In this document: positions 49,981-60,643 of the stretch, in pieces | Layout of the letters: each line of letters opens with the position of its first letter | How positions within the stretch are numbered: position 1 is the first letter of the stretch | NCBI RefSeq assembly: GCF_001969265.1 | Contig: NZ_CP019304.1 | Coordinates: 1,674,001 to 1,738,000, forward strand | Direction of reading: 5' to 3' | DNA: 64,000 nt | Source: Arthrobacter sp. QXT-31 | GTDB taxonomy: Bacteria; Actinomycetota; Actinomycetes; Actinomycetales; Micrococcaceae | Translations under genes and position numbers: made by a program | The notes under the pieces: generated by a model | Database searches by the model: none | Told to the model about the DNA's origin: nothing | What the model saw: only the letters and a program-made list of their open reading frames with translations

Positions 49981-51741
49981 ATGACAGTCACCGACGACTT
50001 CCGCGCCGCACGCGACCAGCTGCTCGCCTTGCGCCAGGACTACCGCCAGGCGAGGAGCCGCTTCGAATGGCCCCGGCCCCAGGAGTTTAACTTCGCACTC
50101 GATTGGTTCGACGCCATCGGGGCCGATCCTGCCACCGGCGGCAACCCTGCACTGGTGATCGTGGAACAGGACGGCTCGGCCACCCGCCGCAGCTTCACCG
50201 ATCTGTCCGCACGGTCCAGCCAGGTGGCCAACTGGCTCCGCAGCCAGGGCGTGAAGCGCGGCGACCGCATGATCATCATGCTCGGCAACCAGGTGGAACT
50301 GTGGGAACTCGTGCTGGCCGGGATCAAGCTTGGCATCGTGCTGATCCCCACCACCACCCTCATGGGACCGGCGGACCTGAAGGACCGGGTGGAGCGCGGG
50401 GAAGCGGGCTGGGCCGCCGTCGGCAGTTCAAACCTCGGGAAGTTTGCCGAGGTGCCCGGCAGCTACCGGCTCATCGAAATCGCCGACGCCGGCAGCAGTG
50501 CCGCCAGCGCCCCCGCCAGCAGCGCTCTGCGGTACGCGGATTCTGCCGCCTCCCCCGCCGAGTTCCACCCGGACGCCCCCACCCAGGCGGACGATACCCT
50601 GCTCCTCTACTTCACCTCAGGCACCACTTCCAAGGCCAAGCTCGTGGAGCACACGCATACGTCGTACCCCGTGGGCCATCTGTCCACGATGTATTGGATC
50701 GGGTTGGAGCCGGGCGACGTGCACCTGAACGTGGCGTCCCCGGGCTGGGCGAAACACGCCTGGTCCAACCTGTTCGCCCCGTGGATTGCCGAGGCCTGCG
50801 TCTTCGTCTACAACTACGAACGCTTCGACGCCAAGGCCCTCATGGAGCAGATGGACCGCGAGAAGGTCACCAGCTTCTGCGCTCCGCCCACGGTCTGGCG
50901 GATGCTCATCCAGGCAGACCTTGGCCTCCTCAAGAACCCTCCCACCAAGGTTGTTTCAGCCGGCGAGCCGCTCAACGCCGAGGTCATCGGCCAGGTCCAG
51001 CGCGCCTGGGGCCAGACCATCCGCGACGGCTTCGGCCAGACCGAGACAACGGTGCAGGTCGCCAACACGCCCGGCCAGCCCGTGAAGATCGGCGCCATGG
51101 GCCAGCCCCTGCCCGGGTATGACGTGGTCCTCGTCGATCCGGCCACCGGGGAAGAGGCCGACGACGGCGAGCTGTGCCTGCGCCTGGACCCCCGCCCCGC
51201 CGGGCTGATGAAGTCGTACTACGGCGATCCGGAGAAGACGGCCGAGGCCTTCCGCGGCGGCTACTACCACACCGGCGACATGGCCAGCCGGGACGAGCAC
51301 GGCGTCATCACGTATGTGGGCCGGGACGACGACGTCTTTAAGTCCTCCGACTACCGGCTGTCCCCGTTCGAGCTGGAGAGCGTGCTCATCGAGCACCCGG
51401 CCGTGGCGGAGGCCGCCGTCGTCCCCTCCCCCGATCCGCTCAAACTGTCCGTACCCAAGGCGTTCGTGGTGCTGGCGGCTGGCCACGAACCGGGGCCGGA
51501 GCTCGCCGAGGAGATCCTGCGCTATTGCCGCGACCACCTGGCGCCGTTCAAGCGCATCCGCCGGTTGGAGTTCGCCGAGCTGCCGAAGACCATCTCGGGC
51601 AAGATCCGCCGGGTCGAGCTGCGGCACAGTGAGGAGATCCGCCACGCGGACGGCGCCCGGCCCGGCCCGGCCGGCGCTGCCCGCGGCCTGGGCACGGAAT
51701 ACTCCGAGACGGATTTTCCGGGCCTGAAAAGCCAGGGCTGA
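49981..51741 (+). CDS. AMP-dependent acyl-CoA synthetase
   Basis: The protein is 586 residues from the ATG at 49981, with GAAAGG upstream; the frame is open much farther back but that part is antisense to the dehydrogenase. The ATP-binding YFTSGTTSKAKLVEH, the central GFGQTETTVQVAN, YYHTGDMASRDEHG, and the C-terminal lysine of KTISGKIRRVELR are intact. The enzyme probably activates a medium-length or aromatic carboxylate. It is followed three bases later by a MarR regulator, suggesting control by its substrate. Confidence 0.9.
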   Translation: MTVTDDFRAARDQLLALRQDYRQARSRFEWPRPQEFNFALDWFDAIGADPATGGNPALVIVEQDGSATRRSFTDLSARSSQVANWLRSQGVKRGDRMIIMLGNQVELWELVLAGIKLGIVLIPTTTLMGPADLKDRVERGEAGWAAVGSSNLGKFAEVPGSYRLIEIADAGSSAASAPASSALRYADSAASPAEFHPDAPTQADDTLLLYFTSGTTSKAKLVEHTHTSYPVGHLSTMYWIGLEPGDVHLNVASPGWAKHAWSNLFAPWIAEACVFVYNYERFDAKALMEQMDREKVTSFCAPPTVWRMLIQADLGLLKNPPTKVVSAGEPLNAEVIGQVQRAWGQTIRDGFGQTETTVQVANTPGQPVKIGAMGQPLPGYDVVLVDPATGEEADDGELCLRLDPRPAGLMKSYYGDPEKTAEAFRGGYYHTGDMASRDEHGVITYVGRDDDVFKSSDYRLSPFELESVLIEHPAVAEAAVVPSPDPLKLSVPKAFVVLAAGHEPGPELAEEILRYCRDHLAPFKRIRRLEFAELPKTISGKIRRVELRHSEEIRHADGARPGPAGAARGLGTEYSETDFPGLKSQG

Positions 51742-51744
51742 GCC

Positions 51745-52251
51745 GTGGGCTCTCCACTGCCCCGTGACCCGATTGCCGCCGCGCAACGCAACTGGGAAAT
51801 CCACGGCTGGGGTGACGTCGCCGCACCGATGGCCGCCATCACGGCAATCATGCGCACCCAGCAAATCCTGATGGCGCGGATTGAGGGGGCGCTGAAGCCG
51901 TTCGGGTTGACCTTCGCACGGTATGAACTGCTCGCGCTGCTCAGCTTCGCCAGGAGCGGCGCGCTGCCCATGAACAAGGCGAGCGCCCTGCTCCAGGTCC
52001 ATCCCACCTCCGTGACCAACGCCGTCGACCGGCTCCAGACAGCGGGACTGGTGGTGCGGTCACCGCACCCCACCGACGGGCGCACCACCCTGATCGAACT
52101 CACGGCCGAGGGCCGAACGCTGGCAAAAAGGGCGACGGCGGTGCTCAACAGCGAGGTATTCAGCCAGTCAGGTTTCGGCGAACAGGATCTCCACCAGCTG
52201 ATCCGGATCCTGCGCGACTTCCGCCACGGCGCCGGGGATTTTACCGACTGA
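51745..52251 (+). CDS. MarR-family transcriptional regulator
   Basis: The protein is 168 residues starting at GTG three bases after the ligase stop. The winged helix is visible as YELLALLSFARSGALPMNKASALLQVHPTSVTNAVDRLQTAGLV, followed by the wing SPHPTDGRTTLIELT. A polar segment of about 30 residues precedes the domain. Regulators of this kind often respond to CoA thioesters or aromatic acids. The divergent region at 49915 is a reasonable operator. Confidence 0.93.
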   Translation: MGSPLPRDPIAAAQRNWEIHGWGDVAAPMAAITAIMRTQQILMARIEGALKPFGLTFARYELLALLSFARSGALPMNKASALLQVHPTSVTNAVDRLQTAGLVVRSPHPTDGRTTLIELTAEGRTLAKRATAVLNSEVFSQSGFGEQDLHQLIRILRDFRHGAGDFTD

Positions 52252-52266
52252 GCGGGATTACGGAAC

Positions 52267-52292
52267 GGCCGGCCCGGTCTTGCGGGCCGGCC
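52267..52292. terminator. Hairpin terminator between convergent genes
   Basis: A 10-bp perfect stem (GGCCGGCCCG with its complement) has a six-base loop. It lies between the MarR gene and the PAS-ANTAR gene. A weaker hairpin (ACCGGC/GCCGGT) follows near 52307-52328. Confidence 0.7.
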
Positions 52293-52338
52293 TGATCCTG
52301 AGACTAACCGGCCCCTGGGGCTGCCGGTCCCCCTGCGG

Positions 52339-53025
52339 CTAGCCGCTCGGCACGCCATCCTTGTCCGCCCGGCTCTGCGCATGGTCTTCCGACCGCCGCT
52401 GGAGCTCCTGGACGAACGCGTCCAGCAAGGCCGCCTGCTCCGGGCTGTTGGCCAGCCGGATGAGGTCGGCTGCCGTGCTGGCCACCTTGATGTTGGTGTG
52501 CTGGCTGTACTGGGCCAGCAGCTCGAAGGCCGCCTCGGAGCCAATCCGCAGGATCCCCATCAGAATGCCCTTGGCCTGCTCGATGGTGCTCCGCGTGCCA
52601 AGCGCGCCTTCAACCGCTTCCCGCGCCGCCCGTTCGGTTTCCCAGTGCAGCGTGCTGGTCAGGTCCACGATGAACCCTTCAACAGCAACGAGCCCTCCGT
52701 TACCCGTGAGCGCCTCGCCGGCGGTGAGGACACGGTGTTCCCGCAGGCGCGCATCAATGATGCGGTGGTAGCTGCAGAAGAATCCGCCCGCTTCGCAGGC
52801 TGCCATGAAGATGTCGTGGCAGCGCTCCCTGTCATCGGGGTGCTTGTGTGCATAAAGAAGCTCCACGGTGGGCACGATCTCGCCGCGGCGGTACCCGTGG
52901 AGCGCGTACAGCTCGTCCGACCATTCAAGCCGGCCTGAAATGGCGTCGTAGTGGAACGTGCCGGCAACACAATCGGCTGGCCCGAGGGCACTCGAGTAGG
53001 CACGGACGGTTTTCGGAAGACTCAT
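52339..53025 (-). CDS. PAS and ANTAR domain protein
   Basis: The protein is 228 residues from the ATG at 53025, with GGAG five bases upstream. The PAS domain (about 15-130) includes FHYDAISGRLEWSDELYALHGYRRGEI and RIIDARLREHRVL. The ANTAR domain (about 145-205) includes TRSTIEQAKGILMGI. ANTAR proteins bind paired hexaloop hairpins in RNA and act as antiterminators. No target hairpins were identified in the window. The sensing ligand is unknown. Confidence 0.93.
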   Translation of the reverse strand: MSLPKTVRAYSSALGPADCVAGTFHYDAISGRLEWSDELYALHGYRRGEIVPTVELLYAHKHPDDRERCHDIFMAACEAGGFFCSYHRIIDARLREHRVLTAGEALTGNGGLVAVEGFIVDLTSTLHWETERAAREAVEGALGTRSTIEQAKGILMGILRIGSEAAFELLAQYSQHTNIKVASTAADLIRLANSPEQAALLDAFVQELQRRSEDHAQSRADKDGVPSG

Positions 53026-53033
53026 GGGACTCC

Positions 53034-53309
53034 CTACCCGGCCATCCCCTGGCACTGAACGGGCATGCGCTTGGGCAGCGGGTGCACGGCCGCGCGGGGG
53101 CGGGAGCCGGGGAGCCGCTCCGCCGGTGCCGCGGCCAGCTCCTTCACGTGTCCCATGCCCGCATATTCACGGACGGCGGCAATGCCCTCCACCGCGGCGG
53201 CTTTGCTGGGAAAAGGGCGGGACACGGCCATCACGGTGCCGTCCGGGGCGGTGAGCTGGAATCTGAATGAAGCGTCTGCGTCGGTGAAGAGTTCGAACAT
53301 GCCAGCCAT
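53034..53309 (-). CDS. DUF1508 (YegP-like) family protein
   Basis: The protein is 91 residues from the ATG at 53309, with a perfect AGGAGG. One DUF1508 unit is visible (GMFELFTDADASFRFQLTAPDGTVMAVSRPFPSKAAAVEGIAAV), followed by a basic, Pro-rich tail. The family has a small beta-alpha fold of unknown function. It lies eight bases upstream of the PAS-ANTAR gene on the same strand, so they are cotranscribed. Confidence 0.88.
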   Translation of the reverse strand: MAGMFELFTDADASFRFQLTAPDGTVMAVSRPFPSKAAAVEGIAAVREYAGMGHVKELAAAPAERLPGSRPRAAVHPLPKRMPVQCQGMAG

Positions 53310-53635
53310 TAGCCCTCCTGGATCCGGGAACACGGCGTCCGGGACGCCGTCGTGCCGGAAGCAGCTGAAGTTTTTTCTCGGTTCCGCACCCGCGGATGAG
53401 CAGGGGCGGAAATTGAAGAATTTATGAAATTGTGAACTACTTCCCGCGCGTTGGCAAGGGTCCGCCCGGCCTCCGGCGCGCCTCCGTCCCTGTGCAGGAC
53501 AGGTTCGCCAACAAAAGTTGATCCCGTTCGTCTGAGACAGACCGTTCTGTCTCTATACTTAGATCTGTACGTCTTGGGGGCATCAGTTTGGCGGGACGAG
53601 CAATGCCTGGCAAGGAACACTGGAAGGAATCCACA
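53310..53635. other. Intergenic region upstream of arsR-like gene
   Basis: This region of about 325 bases has no supported gene. It contains the 20-base palindrome and TATACT promoter described separately and, nearer to 53400, an AT-rich stretch that may hold the promoter of the divergent DUF1508 gene. Confidence 0.5.
53534..53559 (+). promoter_or_regulatory. Palindromic operator overlapping a TATACT promoter
   Basis: GAGACAGA (53534-53541), four bases, and TCTGTCTC (53546-53553) form a perfect 8-bp inverted repeat immediately before TATACT (53554-53559). The core ACAGACCGTTCTGT resembles operators of TetR-type repressors. It occupies the -35/-10 spacer of the promoter of the ArsR-like gene, so a repressor here would block it. 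Confidence 0.65.
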
Positions 53636-54028
53636 ATGGGTGACATGCCCGACGGCGTGATCCACACCGAGGTGAAGGCGGACCTGTTTAAGTCCATGGG
53701 CCACCCTGCGCGTATCCTGGTCCTGGAAATGCTTGCCAGCGGTCCGGTTACCGTGAGCAGCCTCCGGGACGGCACCGGCCTCGAAGCCTCGAACCTTTCA
53801 CAGCACCTTGGCATCCTGCGGCGCCAGCGGCTGATCGTCCCGTCCCGCAAGGATGGCCGCCTCTTCTACGAACTGACGTCCCCCGAGGTGCGAGAAGTCC
53901 TCGACGCCGCCCGCGGCCTGCTGGGCGCTATCCTCGACGGCGGCCTGCGCCAGAATGGCGGATCCGGTGCCGCCCCAGCCACGGCACCGGCGCCGTCACT
54001 GACGTCCGCGGCACAGGCCGCAGGCTAG
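53636..54028 (+). CDS. ArsR/SmtB-family transcriptional regulator
   Basis: The protein is 130 residues from the ATG at 53636, with GGAAGGA seven bases upstream. The winged helix is LFKSMGHPARILVLEMLASGPVTVSSLRDGTGLEASNLSQHLGILRRQRL, followed by a wing (VPSRKDGRLFYEL). No cysteine lies in the recognition helix, so a metal-sensing site of the ArsR or CadC type is not apparent; the signal is unknown. A Gly/Ala/Pro-rich tail extends the C terminus. No cognate transporter is adjacent. Confidence 0.92.
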   Translation: MGDMPDGVIHTEVKADLFKSMGHPARILVLEMLASGPVTVSSLRDGTGLEASNLSQHLGILRRQRLIVPSRKDGRLFYELTSPEVREVLDAARGLLGAILDGGLRQNGGSGAAPATAPAPSLTSAAQAAG

Positions 54029-54053
54029 CCGGAGACTTTTGCGCCGGAGGCTT

Positions 54054-54317
54054 TTAGGCGGGGTCGGCGACGGCGGCCGGTGCGGAATGCCCGAAAAGCC
54101 AGGCCGCGACGTCGCTCCTCAGCACGACGTGCGGGCTGCCCGTTCCGCTGACACTTCCGGCCGGAACATAGTAGCCGCGGCCGCCGCCGGGACCGCCGGC
54201 GGCACGGTCCAGTGCCTCCACGATCCTGCGGCTCAGATGCCCCTGCGGGCCGGTGGCGTGGATTTCTTCAAGCTCAGCGGCTGTGAGCCGTCCCAGTACA
54301 GCAGCGATATCGGCCAC
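54054..54317 (-). CDS. Small unknown protein
   Basis: The protein is 87 residues from the GTG at 54317, with AAGGGGAA upstream. ADIAAVLGRLTAAELEEIHATG at the start suggests a helical segment, followed by a basic segment and a Gly-rich GGPGGGRGYYVPAG. No family recognised. The arrangement (own ribosome-binding site, coding bias) supports it being a gene. Confidence 0.6.
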   Translation of the reverse strand: MADIAAVLGRLTAAELEEIHATGPQGHLSRRIVEALDRAAGGPGGGRGYYVPAGSVSGTGSPHVVLRSDVAAWLFGHSAPAAVADPA

Positions 54318-54453
54318 GATCGTTCCCCTTTGCGCGTTGCCTCGATTGACAGGCCTGCCTGCAATAACAGGGTGCCTGAAGTGCAACGCTAAGGCATGGC
54401 GATTAACGGCGGGTGAATTCGTGGCGGCAATTTGGTCAGTAAGGGCGATTTGG

Positions 54454-55275
54454 TCAGTACAGGAAGATATCGATCCACGTCCGGTTGTGCGCGTGGAGCA
54501 GCACCAGGAACAGCACGAAGTCGAAGAGCAGGTGCACGCTGACGATGTAAGACAGGGACTTCGTTACGGTGAAGATGCGGGCCTGCAGCAGTGCGAAGGG
54601 GTAGATGAAAAACGGCGCCCACGACTTGAATCCCAGTTCCCACAGGAACGAGGTGAACAGCACCGCCTGCAGCAGGTTGGCCTGCCAGTCGGGCAGGTGG
54701 CGCCGCAGCAGCGCGAAGCAGGTGCAGATGAAGAACAGCTCATCCCAGATGCCCAGGGCGTTGGTGCCGATGAAGAGCCGTGCGATGCCCTCGGGGTCGT
54801 GCACAGCAGGCCAGTTCATGTAGACGCCGGTCCGGATCATGTACACGGGCAGCAGGGCATAGCCAATCACCACGACGGCGGGCAGGTACCACTTCTCTGC
54901 CCGTGTCCACTTCTGCCCGGTCAGGACCGGGAACACCACCGCATGCTCTTTGGTGACGAACCGCGACACGGCGTAGGGAATCCCGACGGCCGCGATCATC
55001 GCCGAACCCATGACGAGCATGTGGGACGTGCTGACGTCGGTGGTGATGGGCACGGCACTGATGATGGCCACTCCGGCTGCAATCAGCGCGAGGTCGCGGC
55101 ACAGCAGCCGGTCCACCAGCGCCGCAACCGCGAGTGCTGCGGCGAGCAGGGCGTAGCCCGGCAGGGGCTGGTGCAGGACGAACAGGACGAAGCCGGCCGC
55201 CGAGACCATGGCTGCCGGGACGACGCGCAGGGAGGTCCCCTGGGCGGTTCGTTCCCCGGTTAGCGGAGTGCTCAC
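54454..55275 (-). CDS. CPBP-like intramembrane protein
   Basis: The protein is 273 residues with about eight hydrophobic segments. The C-terminal part has [18 protein letters not shown] where CPBP-type (Rce1/type II CAAX prenyl endopeptidase-like) proteases carry their Glu-Glu-x-x-x-Arg motif, and [11 protein letters not shown] near the third motif. The glutamate pair is degenerate (Asp-Glu), so activity is uncertain. It overlaps the enoyl-CoA hydratase gene (ATGA) and is thus the last gene of the valine-degradation operon, an unexpected partner. Confidence 0.75.
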   Translation of the reverse strand: MSTPLTGERTAQGTSLRVVPAAMVSAAGFVLFVLHQPLPGYALLAAALAVAALVDRLLCRDLALIAAGVAIISAVPITTDVSTSHMLVMGSAMIAAVGIPYAVSRFVTKEHAVVFPVLTGQKWTRAEKWYLPAVVVIGYALLPVYMIRTGVYMNWPAVHDPEGIARLFIGTNALGIWDELFFICTCFALLRRHLPDWQANLLQAVLFTSFLWELGFKSWAPFFIYPFALLQARIFTVTKSLSYIVSVHLLFDFVLFLVLLHAHNRTWIDIFLY

Positions 55276-56051
55276 CGGTGCCTGAACTCCGGCTGGCGCT
55301 TCTCCGTGAAAGCAGCCATGCCTTCCTTCTGGTCTTCCGAGGCGAAGAGCGAATGGAACAGCCGGCGTTCAAACAGCACGCCCTGCGCCAACCCCGTCTC
55401 GAAGGCCGCGTTGACGGCTTCCTTTGCCAGCATGGCGGCCGGCTTCGACTTGGAAGCGATGACCTCCGCGGCCTTCAGAGCCTCCTCCACGGTGTCCGCG
55501 GCCGGCACCACCCGTGCCACCAGGCCCGAGCGTTCCGCCTCGGCCGCGTCGATGAACCGGCCCGTGAGGATCATGTCCATGGCCTTGGCCTTGCCCACCG
55601 CGCGGGTGAGCCGCTGGGACCCGCCCATGCCGGGAACCACTCCGAGGTTGATTTCCGGCTGGCCGAACTTGGCGTTATCCCCGGCAATGATGAAGTCGCA
55701 CATCATGGCCAGCTCGCAGCCGCCGCCCAGAGCGAAACCTGACACCGCGGCGATCAGGGGGATGCGCAGGCGGGTGAGGTCCTCCCACCCGCGGAACCAG
55801 TCGGCGTCGTACATCTCCAGGTAGCCCTTGTCCGCCATCTCCTTGATGTCGGCACCCGCGGCGAAGGCTTTCCCCGAGCCGGTAATCACGACGGCTCCGA
55901 CGCCGGGGTCGGTGTCCATGGCTGAAACCGCCGCCACGAGTTCTTCCAGGGTCGTCCTGTCCAGGGCGTTCAGCGCCTCGGGCCTGTTCAGGGTAACGAG
56001 GCCGACGCGCCCGCGGCGCTCCACCAGAATGTTCCCGTACTCGTGCGTCAT
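55272..56051 (-). CDS. Enoyl-CoA hydratase
   Basis: This crotonase-fold enzyme has 259 residues. The oxyanion segments [11 protein letters not shown] and [16 protein letters not shown] and the active-site glutamates in [15 protein letters not shown] (the Glu of PEI) and of the earlier CEL are in place. In this operon it would hydrate methacrylyl-CoA in valine catabolism. It overlaps the CPBP-like gene and follows mmsB by 40 bases. Confidence 0.93.
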   Translation of the reverse strand: MTHEYGNILVERRGRVGLVTLNRPEALNALDRTTLEELVAAVSAMDTDPGVGAVVITGSGKAFAAGADIKEMADKGYLEMYDADWFRGWEDLTRLRIPLIAAVSGFALGGGCELAMMCDFIIAGDNAKFGQPEINLGVVPGMGGSQRLTRAVGKAKAMDMILTGRFIDAAEAERSGLVARVVPAADTVEEALKAAEVIASKSKPAAMLAKEAVNAAFETGLAQGVLFERRLFHSLFASEDQKEGMAAFTEKRQPEFRHR

Positions 56052-56090
56052 CCATGCCCCTCACGTGGTTGCTACGTCCTGAAACTAAGC

Positions 56091-57029
56091 CTACTGTCCT
56101 GACTTGTCCCTGATGTCGGTGATGATGCCGGAAAAATCCCGGCCCGCCCCGCCCTCCGCCGCGAAGGCGTCGTAAATTTCGGAGGCCAGCGGCCCCATCC
56201 GCGCAGCCACGCCGGTGGACCGGAGGGCGTTCAGCGCCAGCCGGAGGTCCTTGGCCATCAGTGCTCCGGCGAATCCGGGCTGGTAGTCGCGGTTGGCCGG
56301 GCTGGTGGGAACCGGTCCCGGGACAGGGCAGTTGGTGGTGAGGGCCCAGCACTGTCCAGACGCGGCGGACGCGACGTCGAAGAGGGCCTGATGGGTCAGC
56401 CCGAGCTTCTCCCCGAGGACGAACGCCTCACTGACCGCGATCATCGAGACACCCAGGATGAGGTTGTTGCAGACCTTCGCTGCCTGGCCGGCGCCGTGCT
56501 CCCCGCACAGTACGGCGCGTTTGCCCATGACGTCGAACAGGGGCCGCACCGTTTCAAAGTCCTCCGGCAGGGCACCGACCATGAACGTCAGCGTGCCGGC
56601 CTCCGCCCCCACAACCCCGCCGGAAACCGGCGCGTCCACGGAGCGGTGCCCGGCGTCGAGGGCCAGCCTGGCGGCTTCGCGTGCTTCGTCGACGTTGATG
56701 GTGGAGCAGTCCAGGAACATGGTGTTCGGTGCCGCGGCGGCCAGCAGTCCCTGTTCCCCGCCGTTGCCCTGGTAGGCGTCCAGCACGTGCTGGCCGCTCG
56801 GGAACATCGTGAGCACCACGTCGGCTCCGGTTACGGTCTCCACCGCAGTCGCCGCGGTGGGGATGCCGTGCTCACGCGCAGCGTCCAGTGCGGCCGGCAC
56901 CACGTCGAAGCCGATGACCTCGTAGCCTGCCTTGACCAGGTTGACCGCCATGGGACCGCCCATGTGGCCCAATCCCAGGAAGGCAACCCGCGGTTTGGCT
57001 GTATCAGGCCCGTTCACTTCATCAGGCAT
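56091..57029 (-). CDS. mmsB: 3-hydroxyisobutyrate dehydrogenase
   Basis: This beta-hydroxyacid dehydrogenase has 312 residues from the ATG at 57029, with GGAG eight bases upstream. The coenzyme motif VAFLGLGHMGGPMAVNLVKAG, the substrate loop DAPVSGGVVGAEAGTLTFMVG, and the catalytic lysine in GAGQAAKVCNNL are clear. It oxidises 3-hydroxyisobutyrate to methylmalonate semialdehyde. It overlaps the end of the hydrolase gene by eight bases. Confidence 0.95.
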   Translation of the reverse strand: MPDEVNGPDTAKPRVAFLGLGHMGGPMAVNLVKAGYEVIGFDVVPAALDAAREHGIPTAATAVETVTGADVVLTMFPSGQHVLDAYQGNGGEQGLLAAAAPNTMFLDCSTINVDEAREAARLALDAGHRSVDAPVSGGVVGAEAGTLTFMVGALPEDFETVRPLFDVMGKRAVLCGEHGAGQAAKVCNNLILGVSMIAVSEAFVLGEKLGLTHQALFDVASAASGQCWALTTNCPVPGPVPTSPANRDYQPGFAGALMAKDLRLALNALRSTGVAARMGPLASEIYDAFAAEGGAGRDFSGIITDIRDKSGQ

Positions 57030-58154
57030 GGTCCGACTCCTTTTCCCACAGAACCAGTTCCCGGTCCCCCAGCGGCGCAAAGTACCGCTCGACGTCCTCT
57101 GTGCGCACCTCCTGCAGTGTGGCCGGCCGCCACTGCGGGTTGCGGTCCTTGTCCACGACCTGTGCCCGGATCCCCTCCCGGAAGTCAGGGCCGCCGAGGC
57201 AGTGCAGTCCCACCCGGTATTCCTCCGCGAGCACTTCGTCCAGGCTCAGTCCGCGTGACCTGCGCAGCGAGGCAAGGGTGACCTTGACGGCGGTGGGCGA
57301 TTTCGCCTCGATCGTGTCTGCGGCGGCCGCGGCATCCCCGCCCGCGGCCCGCAGCCGCCGGACGATCTCCTCGGCGTCGTCGGCGGAATAGCAGGCGTCG
57401 ATCCAGTCCCGCTGTGCTTCCAGTTCCGAGGGGGGAGCCGTTTCGGCAAAGCGTGCGACGGCGGCTTCCGCGCTTTCGTGTTCCAGCGCCGCCGCGAGCT
57501 CCGCGAGCCTTCCGGACGGGACGAAGTGGTCGGCAAGCCCCAGGAACAGCGCGTCCGCCCCGCTGAGGTGGGCGCCTGTGAGGGCGGCATGCGTGCCCGT
57601 CTCCCCCGGTGAGCGTGAGAGCAGGAGGGTCCCGCCGACGTCGGGCACAAACCCGATGGTGGTCTCCGGCATCCCGCTCCGGGTGCGTTCGGTGACGATG
57701 CGCAGGGAGCCGTGCGCGGAGATGCCCACGCCGCCGCCCAGCACCAGCCCGTCCATGAACGCGACATACGGCTTGGGGAACCGCGCAATCAGCGAGTTCA
57801 TGCGGTATTCGTCCGCCCAGAAGCGTGCCGTTTCGTCGCCGCCGGCAAGAATGTCCCGGTAGATGGCCACAATGTCCCCGCCCGCGCACAGGCCGCGGTC
57901 GCCCGCGCCCTGGACCAGCACGGTGGCCACGGAGTCGTCGTCGGCCCAGGCGGTGAGCTGCTCCAGGATGGCGGCGACCATGCCGGCCGTGAGCGCGTTG
58001 ACTGCCCTGGGTCGGTTGAGCGTGACCACCCCCAGCCTGCCCCGCTGCTCGAAAAACACGTCCTGGTCGAACAATCCGTCTTCTTCAGGAAGCTCCCCTT
58101 GTGCAGAGGTCGCTGCCGGGTCTGCCGGCATTCCGTTCGGGGCAGGTTCAGTCA

Positions 58155-58155
<1 letters not shown>
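57022..58155 (-). CDS. 3-hydroxyisobutyryl-CoA hydrolase
   Basis: This crotonase-like hydrolase has 377 residues. RGLCAGGDIVAIYRDI, MDGLVLGGGVGISAHGSLRI and the acidic PETTIGFVPDVGG are typical of HIBCH. An acidic N-terminal extension of about 30 residues (to EDGLFDQDVFFE) precedes the fold. It removes CoA from 3-hydroxyisobutyryl-CoA before mmsB acts. Its start overlaps the mmsA stop (TGATG). Confidence 0.93.
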
Positions 58156-59654
<1,499 letters not shown>

Positions 59655-59803
59655 GGATGCTCCTTTGCATGACCCCGGTCATCTCTGGTGCTGAATCTAC
59701 TCGGACTTCCTACTAAATTCCAGAGTCCCGGGGCGAGTGTGGGCAGCCGTGGCGGGCGTTTGCCGGGAGTCCCATCGGCGTCCAAGTTCGGTAAGTTAGG
59801 ACT

Positions 59804-60610
59804 GTGAAGATAGCTACCTGGAATGTGAACTCGCTGCGTGCCCGTGCCGACCGTGTGGAGGCGTGGCTGCAGCGCTCCGACTGTGATGTCCTGGCCATTC
59901 AGGAAACCAAGTGCAAGGACGACAACTTTCCGTGGGAGCTCTTCGAGCGCATGGGCTACGAGGTGGCGCACTACGGCGTCAACCAGTGGAACGGGGTGGC
60001 AATCGCCTCCCGGGTGGGCCTGGACGACGTCGAACGCGGCTTCACGGACCAGCCGCATTTCGGCAAGGCGGGCAAGGATCCCGTCCAGGAAGCCCGCGCC
60101 ATGGCCGCCACCTGCGGCGGCGTCCGCGTCTGGAGCCTCTACGTTCCCAACGGCCGCTCCCTCGACGACGAGCACATGCCCTACAAGCTCAAGTGGCTTG
60201 ATGCCCTCAAGAACCACGCGGCCGGCTGGATTTCGGAGGACCCGTCCGCTCAGGTAGCGCTGATGGGCGACTGGAACATCGCCCCCACGGACGACGACGT
60301 GTGGGACATCGACCTCTTCCTCACCCAGGGCTACACTCACGTCAGCGAACCTGAGCGCGCCGCGTTCCACGCCTTCGAGTCCGCCGGGTACTCCGACGTC
60401 GTCCGCCCCCACACCCCGGGTCCGGGCGTCTACACGTACTGGGACTACACCCAGCTGCGGTTTCCCAAGAAGGAGGGCATGCGGATCGACTTCGTGCTCG
60501 CCTCGCCCGCGCTCGCCTCGCGGGTTTCCGGAGCATCGATCGACCGCGAGGAACGCAAGGGCAAGGGCGCGTCCGACCACGCACCGGTGATTGTGGAACT
60601 GACCGACTGA
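59804..60610 (+). CDS. xthA: Exodeoxyribonuclease III / AP endonuclease
   Basis: The protein is 268 residues. The motifs TWNVNSLRAR, IQETKCKDDNFP, LYVPNGRSLDDEH, MGDWNIAP and the terminal GASDHAPVIVEL identify it. The final Asp-His pair is catalytic. It starts at GTG with TAAGTT six bases upstream, so it may be leaderless. It repairs abasic sites and degrades 3' ends. Confidence 0.95.
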   Translation: MKIATWNVNSLRARADRVEAWLQRSDCDVLAIQETKCKDDNFPWELFERMGYEVAHYGVNQWNGVAIASRVGLDDVERGFTDQPHFGKAGKDPVQEARAMAATCGGVRVWSLYVPNGRSLDDEHMPYKLKWLDALKNHAAGWISEDPSAQVALMGDWNIAPTDDDVWDIDLFLTQGYTHVSEPERAAFHAFESAGYSDVVRPHTPGPGVYTYWDYTQLRFPKKEGMRIDFVLASPALASRVSGASIDREERKGKGASDHAPVIVELTD

Positions 60611-60643
60611 TAGGGGCTGACGGCTGATGACAGGCAGGCATTC

